Below, piece after piece: positions 63,507 through 64,000 of a stretch of 64,000 bases of DNA (the stretch's first letter is position 1; each line of letters opens with the position of its first letter). The notes below the pieces were generated by a model that was given only the letters and a program-made list of their open reading frames with translations, did not search any database and was not told the DNA's origin. This stretch comes from Sphaerimonospora cavernae (lineage in GTDB: Bacteria; Actinomycetota; Actinomycetes; Streptosporangiales; Streptosporangiaceae), in contig NZ_JBHMQT010000003.1 of NCBI RefSeq assembly GCF_042435035.1, positions 620,001 to 684,000 on the forward strand. The letters run 5' to 3'. The translations under genes were made by a program, and so were the position numbers.

Positions 63507-64000
63507 GTGAGCCAGCGAAAGAACTCAGGCGCCACCTCCGCTACGACGCGGGCGAGGCGAGCGGTCGCCAACGGCGCGGGCGCGTCAGAACGCCGCGATC
63601 ACCTCGTGAAACTCGCCGCCGAGCTCTTCGCACGAAAAGGCTTCCAGGCCACCACGGTCCGGGAGATCGCCCTGGAGGCCGGCATCCTCTCGGGAAGTCT
63701 CTACCATCACTTCGATTCCAAAGAAACCATCGTCGACGAGGTTCTCCGTACCTTCCTCGACGACGTGACCGCCCGCTACCGGGCAGTGCTGAGCGGCGAC
63801 GGCGATCCCCGGTCGGTCCTTTCGGAGATGGTGCGGATCGGATTCGGATCCCTGGACGCGCACCGCGCGGCCATCACGGTGATGCAGAACGACTGGAGCT
63901 ACCTGCGGTCACTGCCCGACGACCGCTTCGGCTACCTGGATCGGGCCGAGGACGAGGTCGAGCGCATGTGGGTGGAGCAGATCCAGCGCGGCCAGGCCGT
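63507..64000 (+). CDS. TetR/AcrR-family regulator, 3' end outside window
   Basis: At least 164 residues of a TetR repressor. The HTH is clear: LVKLAAELFARKGFQATTVREIALEAGILSGSLYHHFDSKETIVDEVLRTFL, close to KstR2-type regulators of lipid and sterol catabolism by that pattern. The ligand domain is cut at the edge. GTG 63507 is chosen because ATG 63498 lies inside the candidate -10. It is divergent from phoD. Confidence 0.9.
   Translation, partial: MSQRKNSGATSATTRARRAVANGAGASERRDHLVKLAAELFARKGFQATTVREIALEAGILSGSLYHHFDSKETIVDEVLRTFLDDVTARYRAVLSGDGDPRSVLSEMVRIGFGSLDAHRAAITVMQNDWSYLRSLPDDRFGYLDRAEDEVERMWVEQIQRGQA

Overview
The window is high-GC DNA (G+C-rich third codon positions, frequent GTG starts, many apparently leaderless genes) from an actinomycete. 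The order of housekeeping genes, the das-type chitobiose cluster, a SARP regulator and the frequent GTACGG/CCGTAC hexamer suggest a filamentous actinobacterium, probably Streptosporangiaceae-like; the family assignment is inference.

Region 1 (1-4.6 kb, plus) is an aminosugar uptake operon: a solute-binding protein cut by the window edge, two ABC permeases and a GH3 beta-N-acetylhexosaminidase, followed by a convergent ROK repressor. Region 2 (6.1-8.0 kb) holds regulatory sites, a decayed endonuclease/exonuclease/phosphatase-type gene, an Rrf2-type regulator and a Nei-type glycosylase. Region 3 (8.0-14.9 kb, minus) is the conserved ftsK - RodZ-like - rimO - pgsA - cinA - clgR block. Region 4 (15.0-21.7 kb) has an aldehyde dehydrogenase remnant, glycerate kinase, a SARP/NB-ARC/TPR regulator and a drug-efflux MFS protein.

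Region 5 (21.8-24.5 kb, minus) is rnj-dapA. Region 6 (24.6-34.4 kb) is an accessory insert between dapA and dapB. It holds four GntR-type regulators (two are short proteins with doubled winged helices), RadC, an orphan ClpX-type zinc-finger/HTH protein, two short coiled-coil proteins built from 21-bp repeats, a MocR regulator/DMT exporter pair with overlapping starts, a CGNR regulator, a GNAT enzyme and menA. Region 7 (34.5-52.2 kb, mainly minus) is the classic translation/RNA block: proS, rimP, nusA, ylxR, infB, ylxP, rbfA, DHH phosphoesterase, truB, ribF, rpsO, pnp, M16 protease, dapB. A lipoprotein and a DUF4439 protein lie between proS and rimP on the other strand. Region 8 (52.6-64 kb) is mixed metabolism: a ferredoxin-NADP reductase-like enzyme, a DUF6986 protein, cutC, GNAT, GntR, SDR, ATP-grasp, a second GH3 hexosaminidase, a phoD with a damaged export signal, and a TetR regulator cut by the window edge.

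The most striking unexplained structure is a symmetric six-site element present twice (4635-4879 and 50215-50446). Three copies of TGATCTTGC(A/G) point inward from the left at 53-bp spacing, and three inverted copies face them from the right at the same spacing. Both copies sit between convergent genes, around a central 40- to 42-bp palindrome. I could not match it to a known element.
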